The notes beneath the pieces were generated by a model. It was not told the origin of the DNA and did not search any database. It worked only from the letters and a program-made list of their open reading frames with translations. Shown here piece by piece: positions 22,720 to 35,600 of a DNA stretch of 64,000 nt. Each line of letters starts with the position of its first letter. Positions within the stretch are counted from its first letter, which is position 1. The stretch lies in contig NC_089558.1 of the NCBI RefSeq assembly GCF_040115645.1, positions 3,224,001 to 3,288,000 on the forward strand. Direction: 5' to 3'. The translations under genes were made by a program, and so were the position numbers. Origin of the DNA: Euwallacea fornicatus. Its lineage: Eukaryota; Arthropoda; Insecta; Coleoptera; Curculionidae.

Positions 22720-24004
22720 CCAGGTTTACCGGTATGAAATGAGCGCTATTTTGTGAAAATTAAACACCAATTTTAACAACGAAAGAAAATAAAATTATTC
22801 AAAATATTTACCATTGCTTTCTACACATTTTGACCACCTTTCTGGCAATTTATGGATACCACGCCAATAAAAATGTGCCTATTTGACATCAAACCAATTA
22901 GACACATCAAATTTCTACTTCTTCGTAGGAATCGAAGTGCTGCTCAGCCAATGCGTGTCCCATCGATGAAAACAAATGGTAGTCCCAAGGAGCCAAGTCT
23001 GGTGAATACGGCGGATGGAGTAGCAACTCCCAGCCAAGTGTGTTGATGGTATCCTGAACCGGTGTTGCTTTGTGTGCAGGTGCGTTGTCATGGAGCAAAA
23101 CTACCTTCCCGTGTCTTCTGGCCCATTCTGATCGTTTTTCGATCAATACATTGTTTAAATTAGTCAATTGTTGTCGGTAGCGAACAATATTAACGGTTTC
23201 ACTAGGTTTTAAAAGCTCGTGGTGCACCACACCTTTTTGATCCCACCAAACACACGGCATTGCCTTCTTGCCGAATCGAACAGGTTTTGCAGTCGATGTT
23301 GATGGTTGTCCCGAATCAACCTATGATTTTTTCCGTTTAGGATTTTGAAAATAAATCCATTTTTCATTTCCAGTAACAATTCGATGCAAAACTGATTTTC
23401 TTTCGTGCCTTTGAAGCAAAATTTCACAGGTGTTTTTTCGGTTCTCCATCTGTCTTTCATTCAATTCATGCGGCACCCATTGTCCACACTTTTGGATCTT
23501 TCCCATAGCTTTTAAACGATCAGAAATTGTTCGTTGTGCAACATTTAACATTTCTGCTATTTGCTTTTGACTTAAAGCGTCATCCTCATCCAATATTGGT
23601 TGCAGTTCGGCGTCTTCAAACTTCTTTGGTGGTCTGCCACGTTCTTCATTTTGCACATCAAAATTGTTATTTCTGAATCGTTGAAACCATCTTTTGCACG
23701 TTGCTTCTGATAAAGCATAATCACCATATGCCTCGACAAGCATTCGATGCGACTTTACAGCACTTTTCTTCAAATGAAAGCAAAAAATTAATGCTTTCCG
23801 CAAATCATCATTTTGTGGTACAAAATTCGACATTTTTGGCACAATGAAATAATATATTGTTATTTGTTCAAGAACTTGATTTGTACTAAATACGTTTGTC
23901 AGTTTGCATACCAACCAAGCAAACAAAAAAAAGGTTTGTTTACAACAAATGCCCTATATCGAGACATTTATATCCTGACGCTCACTTCATTCCGGCATAC
24001 CTGG
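22720..24004 (-). mobile_element. Complete mariner element, mauritiana (Mos1-like)
   Basis: A 1285 bp element between TA duplications (22718-22719 and 24005-24006), with inverted repeats CCAGGT(T/A)(T/G)(A/C)CCGG(T/A)ATGAA(A/G)TGAGCG. The length is almost that of Mos1, and the transposase fits that subfamily. It lies about 10 bp upstream of the start codon of the Tc1-family transposase in which it is nested. Confidence 0.93.
22795..23833 (-). pseudogene. Mos1-like mariner transposase pseudogene
   Basis: Starts MSNFVPQNDDLRKALIFCFH at 23833 and can be followed to KYFE and TAA at 22795, about 345 codons as in Mos1. It has the helix-turn-helix blocks (LSEATCKRWFQRF; SQKQIAEMLNVAQ), the linker WVPHELNERQ, and the first catalytic block VTGNEKW with Asp changed to Asn. 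The second block is LLHDNAPAH and the third LAPWDYHLF. An in-frame TAG follows KRKKS, where the family has an aromatic residue. A stop and a frameshift follow EEVEI, after which the family C-terminus (YWRGIHKLPERWSKCVES) is readable. The lost Asp alone would abolish cleavage. Confidence 0.93.
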
Positions 24005-24014
24005 TATACGAAAT

Positions 24015-25244
24015 ATGCAAAAGGAATTGTGTTTTTCGAAAGACTTTGAAAATTCAATAGTCCAAGTGTCAAGCGATGGCTACAACCAAGAAGACATTGC
24101 AAAGATGTTAAAAATCGGCAAAAGGGTTAAGAATTGCAGTGAAGTAGCCCTTAATATCTAAGAAAAATCGAGGAGCCAAAACTGAATTTGCTCAGAAACA
24201 TTCGTTTTGGTCACTTTCAAAGTGGAGCACTGTTCTTGTCAGTGATCAAACTAAAGTTAATGTTTTGATTTCTCGAGATGTAGTCAATCATTGTCCACCA
24301 CCCGTTGTGAGTTGTGGCAAAGGAAAAAGAATACCCTTTGTCCAAAAAAACACATGGGCAAATTTGTGCCTTGTATAAGTGGACACAGAATGGAAAATAT
24401 GTGTGCGGTACATGTTATGCAGCTGACCACAGATCAGGGAGGTTGGCAATGGTGATGTCAAAGGAGAGCAGAACACTTTGACACGAGAACCAAGACAGTT
24501 GCGCTAAAGATCCTTCGGGAATAATTATTGTCACAACTTGTTATCTCCTTGCTATAGTTGGTAACGTAAATAAATAGAAACCATCATCAACAGGTGATTT
24601 TAACTTTACTCAATGTGGCATAGATCACATATATATTCATCACTGAGTGATGCGAGATGATATGAAGATAGTAACCATTATCCTACAGTTAATATTTTTA
24701 ATTTTTATGGAAAAAGTTATGTTTGTTCCACGTGTGGGGACTAGGCTTGATCTGAACTATCAAAAACCAACAGCGAAACATAGTGGTGGGAGTGACATAA
24801 TATGATGGGGATATTTTTCTCGATCCGGCGTTGGACTATTGTCCTAAATCGAGGGAATTATGGATCGGTTGTAATACAAAGTCATCCTTGAGGACCATAT
24901 GCTGCCATTTGCTGATGAAGGTATGCCTTTACTTTGATGTTTCCAGCAGGACAAACGACCCTAAACATTCATCCCGATTAGTAAAAAATTGGACGAATGT
25001 TAATAACATCCCCGTATTAGAGTGGCCGTCTCAGTCGCCGGATCTCAATCCGGTTGAGCATCTCTGGGAACACTTAAAACGAAAAATTTGAGACAGGAAT
25101 GTGTTTAATCGGGATGATTTGTGGAAAGTCCTGGGGGAAAAATGGGCGAAGATTGAAATGTCCATTTGTGAAAATTTAATCGATTCAATGTACTGTCGAT
25201 GTCAGGCTGTTATCGATTTAAAAAGACATGCCACTAAATATTAG
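24015..25244 (+). pseudogene. Tc1-family transposase pseudogene, interrupted
   Basis: Starts MQKELCFSKDFENS at 24015, with the helix-turn-helix GYNQEDIAKMLKI. The DNA-binding part is mostly lost after about 24160. The first catalytic block survives as VSDQTKVNVL near 24240. An insert of about 420 bp follows. From about 24708 the C-terminal half is readable across frames: QKPTAKHSGGS, SRSGVG, ILEDHMLPFADEGMP, a QQD...PKHSSRL block with the second Asp, SPDLNPVEHLWEHLK with the catalytic Glu, and CRCQAVIDLKRHATKY with TAG. Multiple frameshifts and stops are present. Confidence 0.8.
24284..24707. other. Unidentified insertion within a transposase
   Basis: About 420 bp separates two stretches that are adjacent in related transposases (after the SDQTK block and before GKSYV...QKPTAKH). 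It has no recognised coding, no clear inverted repeats and no certain target duplication. It may be a fragment of another element or a local rearrangement. Confidence 0.45.
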
Positions 25245-25318
25245 TTTATTTAAAGTTTTGTATTGAATATAATGAATTTTACGAAATATTCCATTCTTTT
25301 GTCAGAGAATAATTTTAT

Positions 25319-25633
25319 AATAATAATAATAATAACTATCTTTATTCGCCCGGTGAATGGGCTATCGGCCCCTTGGCCTTTCTGCCCAATTGACATGTAT
25401 AATCTACAGAATGAGAAAAAAAAAGCCACGAGGCAACCATAAGTGTGATAAGGATGAGAGAGGAATGACTGTTCGCTATTGTCGTCCGTCCGCAGTCCGT
25501 TCATGGTTGTTGGTAGCGTTCGAGGAGGGTTTCGGAGGGATAAAGGAATCGGGAATGTCTAGTTTGCCGTGTCAAGCAGAGGGGGTTGAGTATTGTCCAG
25601 TTATGAGGTTTGTCCTTCCATTTTTTCCGAAGT
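25319..25633 (-). mobile_element. 3' end of a non-LTR retrotransposon or SINE
   Basis: Flanked by the 11 bp duplication AATAATTTTAT (25308-25318 and 25634-25644). On the minus strand it ends GGGCGAATAAAGATAG followed by a TTA repeat, a microsatellite tail typical of several LINE clades and their SINEs. Its length of about 315 bp means either a heavily 5'-truncated LINE or a SINE. It is inserted in the right arm of the Tc1-family element. Confidence 0.8.
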
Positions 25634-25817
25634 AATAATTTTATATTTTTATTAGTTTTTATTTTTTTTATATTTGCAGGTATGAAATTATTTGTTTTTG
25701 TTTATAATATTGCTAGATTGGGGTTTTTGTATAATATATTTATTTTTTAATAATTTACTATTTCAATATAACACTATAATGAATTTAAAAGATTCCATTC
25801 TTTTGGCCAGGACTGTA

Positions 25818-26010
25818 CGTTGGCCGGCATGATCACCAGATTTTTCCCCATTGGACTATTATTTGTAGCGAGTTATTAAAAACGCCAATTATAAGTGTGT
25901 CCGCCGATATTGCACATTCATTGCAATTACTTCTTAGGATTTTTTTAATGGTGTAAGAAAATGAAGCGATGACACGATCTAACCTGAACTTCTAAATTAG
26001 TTCCCTCGGG
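25818..26010 (+). pseudogene. Mariner-related (DUF4817-type) transposase C-terminal fragment
   Basis: Immediately right of the Tc1-family element the plus strand reads WPA, a stop, then SPDFSPLDYYL and an IKNANYKCV stretch. This matches the third catalytic Asp block and the following helix of the DUF4817-type transposases seen at 38666-39714 and 46797-47814. Its 5' continuation should lie left of 22468; VGR residues in the frame at 22430-22467 may be part of it, but that is uncertain. The Tc1-family element therefore inserted into an older transposon. Confidence 0.55.
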
Positions 26011-26019
26011 GAAGTTTTC

Positions 26020-28385
26020 AGGAAACTTTCCCAGCGAATTCTTTCTGTACGCGCCTTTTTCAAGCCATTATTAAATTCGTTGGCCTAACACCCTTTCAGA
26101 CTTCTTACATCTTCAACTTCATTATGAAGGCTTCTAAAATACACCTTCGCTCCGTAGTAAACGCCAATGATAAAGCTCATAAAATGCTCTAGACGAACGG
26201 TAAATGAACCGAAATATTTATTACAAAACTGCTAGGAAAACAATGAAAAATCACATAGTTCAATTTGGATTGCAACGAGGGACAAAGAGCATGATCAGAA
26301 TGGGAAGCAGTATTAAAAAATCAATACTGATGTATAGTACACAAAAATATTTAAGCTCTTGCTAGTTGGCTTTAAGGGCACTCCTAATGCGCCCTCGATC
26401 GCTACGGAAAGACCGATTAGACTCTTCCACGAACGCTGAATAGCCAATGTTAATGGAAAACCTTTAAATTTATTTCGCCATAAAAATAGCTGCTTGATTA
26501 TTTTTAAATTTGCAATAACGATTTATAACTCTCCCAACATTTTATGACCTTTGCTGCAGGCATACGCTCCAGAAAGTGCGGACAGAAATTGTTTCAGCAG
26601 CTGCGGGGAAAAAGTGCCTCGTTATGGCCCTCGAAACTTTAATAATACGTTTATTTTGTTCTCACGGAACGAGGCTACAGAGCAGCCAATAATTTACCAA
26701 TACCGAAACAACCAAATAATGAAACTTTGCCGTGAAGAAAATGAGATTTTCCTACCTACAAAGATCGTTATTTATCAGGCACCCTCACAAATCTGATTTA
26801 AAATTCCTTGAATAACCAGAATTTCGCACCTCCTTGAAGACTGAACTGACAACAAAGCCTGAGGGATATTCAAACCAACACGCGAGTGCAATACAAAGAA
26901 CTTTTAAATATGCCAAAGAGTTTACAGGCCTTGTTATGGGCGCAATATCAGAGCTTTAACCCTATAAATCAATTTAAGCACAGCATTCCCTGAATTGGAA
27001 TGAGCGAGGAATCTTTGAAGATGAAAGCTGTCCGTTCCCACTCTCAAGGTGTCGTGTGTGTGACGAAGCTCTAACCGATTATCGCTGGTAAAAATACATT
27101 TCCAGCTTCGAGAATTTCTGAGGAAAACATTGAGGCATGTCACCTCATAAGGAAAATGTGCGGTTCTATGCACCGTAAAAATCGACTTATCGAACGTCAT
27201 GATATACCTGTTTGGTCCTCGAAGACCTTGCCACGGAATATGCTTGAAATCTAAGAGCCTTGATAACTCTAATGATTTTATCTGGATAACGCGGCTCTCC
27301 AGAATTGGAAGAGGCTGAGGCTTATTTTATAGGACGTTAAATATTAGGACGGGTTTTCGTAGCCTTAAAGCTCTTGAAGCGCAAAGCTCTGAATAACCCT
27401 CTGAAACTACTTGTCACGTTTCTGAGCCATTTGGCAAGCATTCAGGTGCAATGAGCGCTCATAAAGACGCGGACAGCTTCCGCTCCATCTGCTTTGAATT
27501 CAATTTTCAGGAAATTAAAACTTGATCATTCTAGATATTTTCCAGTTATTTAGGCAGTGTGATCAGATTTAATAACCCACCTTTGTTTGTCTCCACACTT
27601 CCTTGCACCCGCCGATATTTGGTTTGATGACGATAGCTATAAAACTGCACGCAAATTACTTTTAATTTGATCACAGCCTATCAGAGGGATTAGCGATTCC
27701 AATCAGCTTACTGAGCATCAGCTCTGAAACGAATTTGAGGATTATTGGCCCCCTTTTTACCAGGGATTATAACGTCCATTGAAAGTGGCACTTCCAACAG
27801 ACCAACTGAATATTCGATCCGTCTGGTGCGGGAGACAAAAGGGAGTAAAAAGTTGAATTTGCCTTTTTAGTAATGTGACTCTGTTTGAACTCTCGAAAGC
27901 CGCAAATCATTAATTTAAATCGTAGATAACAAAACTCCGGCAGATATGATTTAGGAAATGCGACGAACTTCATTCAGCCTGGATAATATATTTCAGTGAC
28001 GTCGAAGTAACTAATAGTTCAGCAAATTGTAATTTATGGAGATATGTCTGCTGATTCGTCGGAATGTGGGAACTGATATGACAACGCTCTCGCACTGGCT
28101 AATTTATTATCGGTGAGCGGGGTCGAATCCAAACATGTGGTCTATGATATTATAATCAACTAGAGTTAATCAGAGAAACGCATATCTCTGAATTATAACT
28201 GTGCCAGACGAGCCGACCCGTGTGAAGAACTTTCTATCGGGGTAATAGGAAAGCTCTAGATACTCATCGAGCCTGAAATTTCGAAATTTTGTTCTAGAAT
28301 ATGAACAGGGTGCCTTTTTCGAAAGCTCAATCGCGGAGATTTCGGCAATCTCAAAAGGTACGAGGTCGGTTAGATTGGACAAAGT
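26020..28385. other. No recognisable gene
   Basis: About 2.4 kb of unique-looking AT-rich sequence. No transposase block, terminal repeat or RNA gene was seen. Open frames here are short and unrelated to any family I know. Confidence 0.5.
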
Positions 28386-28770
28386 TGTGTAATCTCGAGT
28401 TCAAAACTAAACCATTTCAAAATTTTGGAAAATTCCGATGATTTTCGGAAACATTCGAAAAACGCTCAAATATTTAAAAAAAGTTAAAATTTTTTCCTCA
28501 GCTTATTTTTCGAGATAATTGAAAATAATCGACATTTTGTCATCGCGACTTTTCCTCTTCTACGTTTGGTGAAGTCGTATTTTAAAGTTGACGTCTCGGT
28601 TTTTGGCAACCATCATCAACTTTTATTTCGCCAACGGGCGTCATCATGGACATTTAAATTCAGATTTTATTTGTGATTACGACGATGTATCACACGCCCG
28701 GGTTAGTTCACTGAGGTCTTTCATAGTTCCCCGTAAACTAAAATCTAACGGGACAAGATTTGGTTAGCGT
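28386..28770 (+). mobile_element. Dispersed repeat R1, copy 2
   Basis: Collinear with copy 1 at 17145-17577: GAAAATTCCGATGATTTTCGG, GAGATAATTGAAAATAA, ACCATCATCAACTTT and ACGACGATGTATCAC occur in the same order. Neither terminus is clear here, so this copy is truncated or more diverged. Confidence 0.7.
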
Positions 28771-28779
28771 GCCGGCCCC

Positions 28780-31370
28780 GGCGAGTGGCTCTATTGTTTG
28801 AAATGGCACTATTGGAACATATTGCTCTTGTACCTTGAGGAGCAAATAGACGAACCGGAATGGTTGGTAGCCCGATAATTATATAATGAAATAAAATAAA
28901 TGAGGAGTTAGAATAACCGGAATAAAAAGTTTTTTACTATGGAGAGAAAATAACCCGTAAACTTTTTATTGTAAAATATTACGTTTTTTCCGTAAAAATA
29001 GAATATTAATTTTTGTTTTAATTATTTTAACCTTGACTGGGTTATTGATATCAACATTCAGCCCAAATTCAACCACATCAACATAAATTTCGGGAAATTT
29101 CATTTATCAATTATGAGAAACTTTCCCATGCAAAACTCTTGTCAATTTCAACCTATTTGAATTTCAAAATAGCCCCAAATACACTGGATTGACTAGAAAA
29201 CCGTCATTTTTTCACTCAATACTCGTCGTTTGCGAGCTTTTCCTTCGTTTTCTCAATGGTTCGGATTTTAATGGACACTTCTTTACTTCAAATCCTCCGA
29301 ATTTTTTATGCTAATGCCTACTCCAAGGTAGACCCTCTTCTCCTTGAACACACGATAAATAGGTATTTGATAATTTGATATGTGGGTTGAATAGAGCAAA
29401 TCCCATCATATTTCTCCCTCGACAGTTTTATTGGCAGCCCAAGTAAAGTTTGTCTTACACAGTAGCTTGGCGCCTCCCTTATCGCCTATCGATAAATTTT
29501 GCTGGTTGCAAGGTGGACATGATCGTTTGTTCGTAAACAAAAAAGGGAAATGGACACGAGTTTATTCGGACACGAATTGCAGTGCTGGCCAGAAAACCGA
29601 AGTAATCGAAAGCTCTGGAATGGCATGTGCAGAAGAATTTGTTTGAATCTGGAAAGTTTTTCGATTGAAGGGACTTTGTTGGCATTCGGAATTTTACAAC
29701 GGTATGGCTTCAGTGCTTACACGAAAGCCAACGAAGCAACACAGTCAAACTCCGACCTCTGCAGGGTTCCAAGCATAAGATCCAGAGTTAATGACACTAA
29801 TTTCTACACGACCCATTTTTATAACCGCAAAATGAAATAGGTGCCCTCATGATGATAATTTCCATAGAATGATACAAAAGGATGGGAAAAATGTTGTTTG
29901 CCATGGTCATTAGAGTTTTGAAAGCTCCCTCGGAAATATAAAGAGACTTCATTAAGTTAAAAGCCGCAGGGAGATGAACGTGACTTCGACGATGAAATAG
30001 GCATTTGAAATCCAAGACTAAAGAGCTAGACGAAATTTTAATTCAATTTTTAGGGCTGGAGGCAAACGAGCTTACGATCAACGTAAACAAAACGTCTGAG
30101 GTTCTCAATTTCACTGAAAAGGACCGAGCAATTATGGTTTGAATAAACATTATTTTTTCATTGGTGAACCGGCCAGAAATAATCATGGCCCAAGTGCAGC
30201 GGCTCATCCAGCTCAAGTGAACCTGTGAATGCAGAATGTCGAGTCCAGCAGCTTCGTGATTAAGCACACTTAACCGGTTCAGTAGTACCAAAAAATGTCA
30301 TGGTAAACACACAGTATTAATTCAACTGAACTTAATTTAAGTTCATTTAATCATATTTAATTTAACCTAAATAAATTAAATTAATCATATTTAATTTAAC
30401 CTAATTAAATTAATTAGATTTAATTTAATTTAATTTAATTTAATAAAAAAATTTTCTAATATGTTACGAATCACTGGGTGATTGCTAGGGTTACAGTCAG
30501 ATGTGAAAAGATCTTAACGGGTTAATAACCTAAACTAACTTGGACTAACCCAAATTTTCGAAGCTTAAGCTGCCTAACAGATTCTGAATTCAATCGAGCA
30601 ACCCGCAAGTAACCTTCAGCCGATTCGTAAACTAAAATAATAAAGTTTTCTTTTATTTCGAAGGAGATTAGCTAGACGAAGTTCGTCGAATAGACGTGAA
30701 GTAATCTGAAGTTTCTAAAAGCAAAATTAGTTAGTTACCTAAAGTTTTGAGGAATATTGCCAATGTATTTTGAATTAATTTATGTCTCGTGTACGTACGT
30801 AAGCTAATACTGAGGTCTAAACTTGACGTCGGCGTCATAAAAATGTACTTCACCGCCGAAGGTTATAATATCTCGTTAAAAACTTAGAAGGAAATATTGC
30901 TGCAATTCCTATAAAGCAGGATAGGATACATCCCTCTGATCACCCATTTAACTCTAAGTTCCCCAAAACGGCTAAGATGCACTATACGACACATAATCTA
31001 CCCTCTTATGTCCCAAACCATCGTTTTTATCTCTCGGCCGGAACCCCTTTTGAAGCGGCTCAAAAACCCCAATTCGGAGCTTGAACCGAGACACTTTCAA
31101 TTTTGGAGGCTCATAACTCGCTTCGATGCGTCAATTGCCTTGTTCATATAATAAAATTCTGTGAAGCTTAAAATGGAGCTAGAGCTGATGACCCGATGCA
31201 ATGTTTGTCTTTTATACAGCGGCAGGTATGGCCGGCTAAGTGTGGCATAAAGTTTTAGCAGTTCCTTTCGAATATTGTCAATCTTGTTTCTATTTCTTTT
31301 TTATTTGAATTAAAAAAAATGAAAAATAACGAATAAAAAATATTAATAAATTAATTAATAACTGGATTGC
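28780..31370. other. No recognisable gene
   Basis: Unassigned AT-rich DNA with small open frames at 29431-29840 and 30043-30291 that show no family features. It contains the low-complexity tract at 30331-30455. Confidence 0.5.
30331..30455. repeat. Low-complexity TTTAA-rich tract
   Basis: Imperfect repeats of TTTAATTTAACCTAAATAAATT-like units grading into a perfect ATTTA/TTTAA pentamer run. Confidence 0.8.
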
Positions 31371-31374
31371 AAGT

Positions 31375-32130
31375 AGAACGTTTTCCAAAAATTCCGAAAG
31401 ATTACTACGGAAAAATTTGCTGTGCATTTCTCCATTTAAGTTTCCTTCAATGAAGAAAGGCGCACTTAAGTATTCCCCAATAATACCACAACATACATTC
31501 AGTGACCATGGTCTTTGATGTTCAACTTTTCAAAGCTAGCATGGGTTTGCAGCACTCCAAAAATGCTGATTATGACGATTCCTTGCACCATGGTTTGTGA
31601 ATGTGAATTCGTCCGGGAACAAGACGTTGGAGAAGAAATTTCCATTTTGATTTAATTGCTGCCTAATTACAAAAATTTACTCGGATTTCAAAATCAGTTC
31701 CATGAAGTTATCGATGCAAAGAAATGCGGCACAGATGGTATTTATTCACCTTCAAAATTCATTGGACGCTTGTCTTTGATATTACTGAGTCAGCAGCAAT
31801 GTGGCGATACCTTATATGGGGATCGAACGCAACAGCTGCAAGAGCTTCTATTTAATTGTCTTCAAATGTTGCACTTCGGGAGCGATTGCGTTTTTTTGTT
31901 TCCAAAGTTTCCGTTTGTTCGAAATTTTTAATGATACTGTAAAAGGTCGTCCAATGGAGAACTCTTTCATCCGGAGACCTTTCAGCATAATGTTGTACTG
32001 CCCGACTATCGTTTTTTCCAGCCTCTCCATAAATAAAAATAATTTCTAATTTTTCATCTAAAGTGTAGCGATCTATTGCAATTATTGTATTTTGAAATGA
32101 AATGAATAATTTTTGAATAATTTCACACAA
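31375..32130 (-). pseudogene. DUF4817-type transposase remnant
   Basis: The N-terminal helix-turn-helix is readable at about 32080-31852 (YTLDEKLEIIFIYGEAGKN, AVQHYAERSPDER, TTFYSIIKNFEQT, KKRNRSRSATFED). After a gap with deletions the first catalytic block follows near 31620-31600 (NVLFPDEFTFTNHG), then FWSAANP and SLNVCCGIIGEYLSAPFFIEG near 31500-31440, ending near 31375. The second and third catalytic blocks are absent, so the element is 3'-truncated. Its 5' terminus is probably TACAGAGTGTTCCATTTAG near 32600. Confidence 0.8.
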
Positions 32131-32609
32131 AACAATTAGATTGATCGCCGAAAAAAGAACATCTATTTCCTGCAGACCTCGTTATAACGTGGACTCTGGC
32201 AAGAGGAAATTTAAGAAAATATTTTTTCCGATTAAATGGAAGGAATGTTATGAGTTTTAAATAGAATATGCATTGCAAAACTTTTCTAGAAAAAAATGCA
32301 ATAATTTCGGCTATCAAAAGTTGGACAAAAATCAAAGATAACTTTGCAGCAAAACGTCTAATAAAAAAATCATTCGAATAAAAGATATTTATTTTTTGAA
32401 GGCCTACAAGAATCTGTGAAAAAAATACGAGTTGACCATTTGAAAAAAAAGTTGCCCTTGAAACGACCTTAAAATGACATATTGTCCTAAAGTCACAATT
32501 TTCAATATATGTCCCCGTCTTCACTGCACAACTTATATTTGAATTTTTTTCATTCAACATGAGTAATCTCCAATCACAGCTCTAAATGGAACACTCTGTA
32601 CTATGAACT

Positions 32610-35600
32610 TACAGTTATAAAACTTTAAGATGACTGTCACAACACGTGACTGCTTTATAGAAGGTATAATTGTGCTTTATAAATCTTTTCATCTGTCAGT
32701 TCAGTTTATTTAACATATAAGTAACAAAATAATAAATATGTAATAAATTGTGCTTAAAAGGTTAAAGATTACACTTTGGACGGAGTAGAGATCCTAATGT
32801 CTGGCTGCGGGCGTAATCTTTCCCCAATTCGTTTAAACCTTATTATGACGGGACCTTCAGTGATCAACTTCTTCAGCCTTAAGTCAAGAGAAAAATCGTA
32901 TTAAATACTATAGTTTAATTCTCTGAAAATTTACTTTGAAATCAATAGTCTTCATAAATTGCCAGCTAACGATATCAGATTAAACTTACTTTTAATTAGG
33001 ACTTAATAGAATTATATTAAAATTCTTTATTAAGAAAGAATGTAGCTGGAAATCTACTTAAACTCTGTTAAATTGCGAATACGTGAAATCAGTTTAAGGT
33101 AAACTAGTTCAGATATTTAATGAAAACACCAGACTGGTGGGCTTGGTAGATCCCCCACCTCGCCCATTACCTCTCAGACAAAATCAAAACTTCTGAAGCG
33201 AATTTCCTTTGAAAAATCTTGATAATACCCTCTATCCCTCTACTATTACCACCATTGTCTTGGAGCACTTAAAGAACGATTTAAATAAACTAACCCCTAG
33301 CCATATATCTGCTTGACGCATGAGGGTTTTTGAGTCTATCCGTGACCTTAAGGGTTTAAATCTTAATTGGTATCCATACAAAAAGTAGACAGTCGATGGA
33401 AAAATGATCTTTTGTTGCAAGAAAATATTCTTTGTAACTTTTTTCGAGCTTTCCGAATGTGGCCAGAGATTTGACGTCCGCGTATCAGTTTTAAAATTCA
33501 TTGCTAGATGATTAATATGATTTGGTCGTGAAACTTTCCAGGGAGAAAAAAAGTTTTATTAAATTTTTGGGCTGGAAACATTGGAAGTCTCTTTAGTAGA
33601 TGCTTATCCGTTCCAGAGGAAAATAGCTTTAAAGACCCTCCAACTAATCTTAAAGAAGAGTGAGGCTCGGAGATTTATCGATTTTATAAAAGTGTACATT
33701 TGGGTGTAATTAATTTAAGGAGGAGGAGATTAAGGGCCAAATTATGCAGATTTTACCAACCACCATTAGGGTTCCATTTCAGCTCGTTCTGAAAGAACGT
33801 CTCGCTACTGTTAGTGTCAAATTTAAGAAGCGGCTTTTAATTGCTATTAAGGGCCTAATTTGAGGGCTATTGCTGAATTTGGCTTGAAAATTTTTACAGC
33901 CGAATTTAGGGTTATCTGAGGTTTGCACCGCTTTATGCTAGTGCTCCCCGCTATGCTGAGGAGACAGATCCTGAAATGGTCACTTCAAAACCCCTCTAAA
34001 GAAGAACTCGTCGCCACCCAAAACCCCCAGCGTTTCATCCATATTCATTCCCCTATATTTAAATTCTACATATCTTGTAATATGCCCTTTGCCATAGCAA
34101 CAATCTACAATAAAGAAATTAGCTGTGGCGCCTGAAAAATCTCAGATTCATTAACAGTCCCAACACAACATACTTCTAAAGAAAATCCTTTTGTCTGAAA
34201 TTATGGCCCTAATTTAGAGAGGACTTACATGATGTTAAGGGTATATAGGAAGGAGGAATGTGAGAAGGATCCTCGGGGCTTTCTTGAGGAAATAAAATCT
34301 GTGTATTGTGGTTTTTGTGACGGAGTAATTTTCTCAGTTTTCATTCACATCCGAAGAGATAGGGGCGGAAAATAGTATAAAATGTAATAAAGTTAAACAC
34401 TGAGAATCGCAAAAAGAGGGGAATTATGGAGGTATCATATAGTTTTCTGAAAAAGGATTTTACCGATTTGTTGCTGAGTGACGCTCAGAGAAAAATTTTC
34501 CAATTTTGGTCGTCGATATTTCAAGAATTTGCTGACCAATTGTACTATTCCAAGAAGTTTTAATGAATTTTGGGAATTACCGAATCAGGCCTACTCCTAC
34601 TACATTTTTCCACTTCCATTTGGCATTTGCTCGTTTCAGGTTGGCTGTCCCAAAAAGCTATCTAACTTTAAGGCCATATTGTTCTCTTCACCCAGACCAT
34701 CAACGCATACATGTCACCTCTTGCATGCCTGTGCAACCCATAATTCATATGCGAGATCACTAAGCTCGCATGCCTAAGAAACATCTTAATTTTCGCATCT
34801 GGAGGCAATTTACCTAGACACGTTTCAATTTATTTCAATTTCAGCTTCTGTACCAATAATTTCATCTACAGAAACTTAATTTAAACTCAAACTAACTGTG
34901 AAAAGCAATAAGCAGGTGCACCGTGCGCGTCTCATTATATTGGCGCACCTGACACATTAATTTCCTCAAATTGGAACAATTATGGAAAAATTGACCCCGT
35001 GTGAAACTTTGGAAAATAAAACGTTTTGAAAATGCATGTGGGTATTTCATTATGACTTATTGTTCCTCAATCCAATAGAAATCAAAAATGAAAAAATGAG
35101 ATGGACAGGTATCATATGAACAGAATGCGTTGTTATGAAATTTCCAGGTATTTTAATTTTTAATTGGGAAACCATTTGTTTGGCAAAAATACCAAAAACA
35201 AAGCTGTTTTGTGGCCACAAATGTGGAAACAATGAAAAGATGTCATCGAGCTTTAATTTCAGTCCGATATTGCGGCATGGAAAAACGCGTTAGGGCAGAG
35301 ATTAAATGAATGGCAAAATACTAAAGAAGGCAAAAATTCGTGGAAATCAGTGGAAAAATTATTCGAATCAGGGGAATAATGAGCACCAATAATTTTTCAA
35401 GCGCCCAGAGGAAGAAGAAATTAATTAATGGGATAAAAATTAATCACGCGTTTTCGCAGAGGATATTACATGAACTTGTGCTGGACGAAAAAGAGCCTAG
35501 AGGGTACCGAATAGGGCAAGAACTAACCCATGATAACAAAGCTGCTCTCTCTAAATCTTACTGGGAATACGGCGAGATTCCGTGGTGGAAAGCTTCCATT

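Larger units (their letters stand above)
22470..25815 (+). mobile_element. Tc1-family IR/DR element hosting two later insertions
   Basis: Bounded by TA (22468-22469 and 25816-25817). Each arm carries two copies of an ACAAAAGTATGGAATATTT-like motif. The left copies are at about 22478 and 22640, the right copies (inverted) at about 25285-25303 and 25795-25810. Inside are a complete mariner (22720-24004), an unidentified insert (about 24284-24707) and a retrotransposon tail (25319-25633). Without them the element is about 1.3 kb. The transposase resembles that of the element at 40396-41925, and the motif cores are alike. The left end is inferred from motif similarity and is less certain than the right. 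Confidence 0.65.
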
